64,000 nucleotides of DNA from Agrococcus lahaulensis DSM 17612 (GTDB lineage Bacteria; Actinomycetota; Actinomycetes; Actinomycetales; Microbacteriaceae): assembly GCF_000425105.1 (NCBI RefSeq), contig NZ_AULD01000005.1, forward strand, positions 496,001 to 560,000. Direction: 5' to 3'. Under the pieces are notes generated by a model that searched no databases, was not told where the DNA came from, and worked only from the letters and a program-made list of their open reading frames with translations. Below, piece after piece: positions 63,439 through 64,000 of this stretch. Numbering within the stretch: position 1 is the stretch's first letter; every line of letters begins with the position of its first letter. The position numbers and the translations under genes are program-made.

Positions 63439-64000
63439 CGCCGACCGCGGCGCTCATCGACCCGTTCACGCCGTTCTCCGTGCCCTTCATGGGGCGACCG
63501 CTGCTGCTGCTCGTCGCGCTCGCGATCGCGGCGGGCACGGTCGGCGTGCTCGTGAACCTCCGGCGGCTCGAGTTCTCGACCGACGGCCTCACGCACGCGG
63601 TCTTCCCCGGCCTCGTGGTCGGCGCGACTCTCGGCGGCGCGGCGGGGCTCATGCCGGGCGCGATCGGCGCGGCCGTCGTCGCGGCGGTCGTGCTCGCGCT
63701 CATCTCGCGCCGCGGGCAGCCGCGCGACACGGCGGTCGCGATCGTGCTCACCTCCTTCTTCTCCCTCGGCGTCGTGCTCGTCTCGGGATCCGGGGGAGCG
63801 ACGGGCAGCCTCTCCGACTTCTTCTTCGGCCGGCTGCTCACGATCACGTGGGCTGACCTCGGCCTCTCCCTCGCGCTCATCGGCGTCGCGGTGCTGCTCG
63901 TCGTCCTGACCGCGAGGCCGCAGCTCTACGCCGCGTTCGACCCCGCGGGTGCGCGCCGCGCGGGGCTCCCGGTGCTCGTGCTCGAGGTCGTCGGCACGGT
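63435..64000 (+). CDS. znuB: Zinc/manganese ABC transporter permease (5' part, runs off window)
   Basis: The first 188 codons of a ZnuB/TroC-type (ABC-3) permease. Hydrophobic helices begin at LLLLVALAIAAGTVGVLVN; FSTDGLTHAVFPGLVVGATL and the later YAAFDPAGARRAGLPV are family landmarks. It is coupled to znuC by overlap. The 3' end is outside the window. Confidence 0.92.
   Translation, partial: MTPTAALIDPFTPFSVPFMGRPLLLLVALAIAAGTVGVLVNLRRLEFSTDGLTHAVFPGLVVGATLGGAAGLMPGAIGAAVVAAVVLALISRRGQPRDTAVAIVLTSFFSLGVVLVSGSGGATGSLSDFFFGRLLTITWADLGLSLALIGVAVLLVVLTARPQLYAAFDPAGARRAGLPVLVLEVVGT

Overview
The window is about 72-73% G+C (estimated by eye), with dense genes, many GTG starts, several apparently leaderless starts, GTGA/ATGA overlaps and actinobacterial marker genes (DUF3566 protein after gyrA, DciA after recF, DUF6049 protein beside murJ, a furA/catR-like regulator before katA). 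This fits an actinomycete of the family Microbacteriaceae; the genus cannot be fixed from the sequence alone. It is the replication-origin neighbourhood of the chromosome.

Left arm (1-17.45 kb, all on the minus strand, reading away from the origin): dnaA, dnaN, gnd, recF, dciA, then a four-gene sugar-acid cassette (GntR regulator, OtnK-type kinase, LtnD-type dehydrogenase, GntP permease), then gyrB, gyrA, the DUF3566 gene, tRNA-Ile(GAT), tRNA-Ala(TGC), an SDR oxidoreductase and the 5' part of a ThrE-type exporter gene. In related genomes dciA is normally followed directly by gyrB, so the cassette looks like an insertion into a conserved block. Candidate oriC lies between dnaA and dnaN.

Right of dnaA (17.8-24 kb, plus strand): rpmH, rnpA, yidD, yidC, jag, rsmG, then a 1.3-kb gene-free segment with six parS sites and two pairs of DnaA-box-like sequences, then parA and parB. 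Next come minus-strand trxB-trxA, a small anchored protein, murJ and a DUF6049 protein, divergent from the CCA-adding enzyme. The plus strand continues with rpsF-ssb-rpsR-rplI and dnaB, the latter preceded by a third DnaA-box cluster.

From 34.7 to 45.5 kb the genes are more varied: a cysteine-free HesB-like protein, a NYN-OST-HTH protein, a Ser/Ala/Pro-rich secreted protein, mutM, a YciI protein, an FMN reductase, an M20 amidohydrolase, small membrane proteins and a lipoprotein, a sulfurtransferase, a peroxide-type Fur regulator with katA, and a zinc alcohol dehydrogenase. From 45.6 to 52.1 kb lies an accessory stretch: a decayed type VII-style polymorphic toxin cassette (membrane segment, frameshifted HH-type nuclease, two likely immunity or orphan genes), purB, a low-molecular-weight phosphatase, and a WXG-like small gene followed by a membrane-associated alpha/beta hydrolase. 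The right end carries a PfkB kinase with a GH65 phosphorylase, a holin-like membrane protein, a hisC-bkdA-bkdB-bkdC operon (branched-chain 2-oxoacid dehydrogenase E1/E2, no E3), nadE, and a zinc/manganese ABC importer behind a Zur-like box; the permease gene runs off the end.

The most unusual non-genic signals are two families of dispersed palindromic elements whose copies show compensatory base changes (4712-4797 with 55473-55558, and 15959-16021 with 60518-60584), the parS array with its embedded DnaA-box pairs, and paired GntR-type operators. I see no CRISPR array, transposase or prophage.
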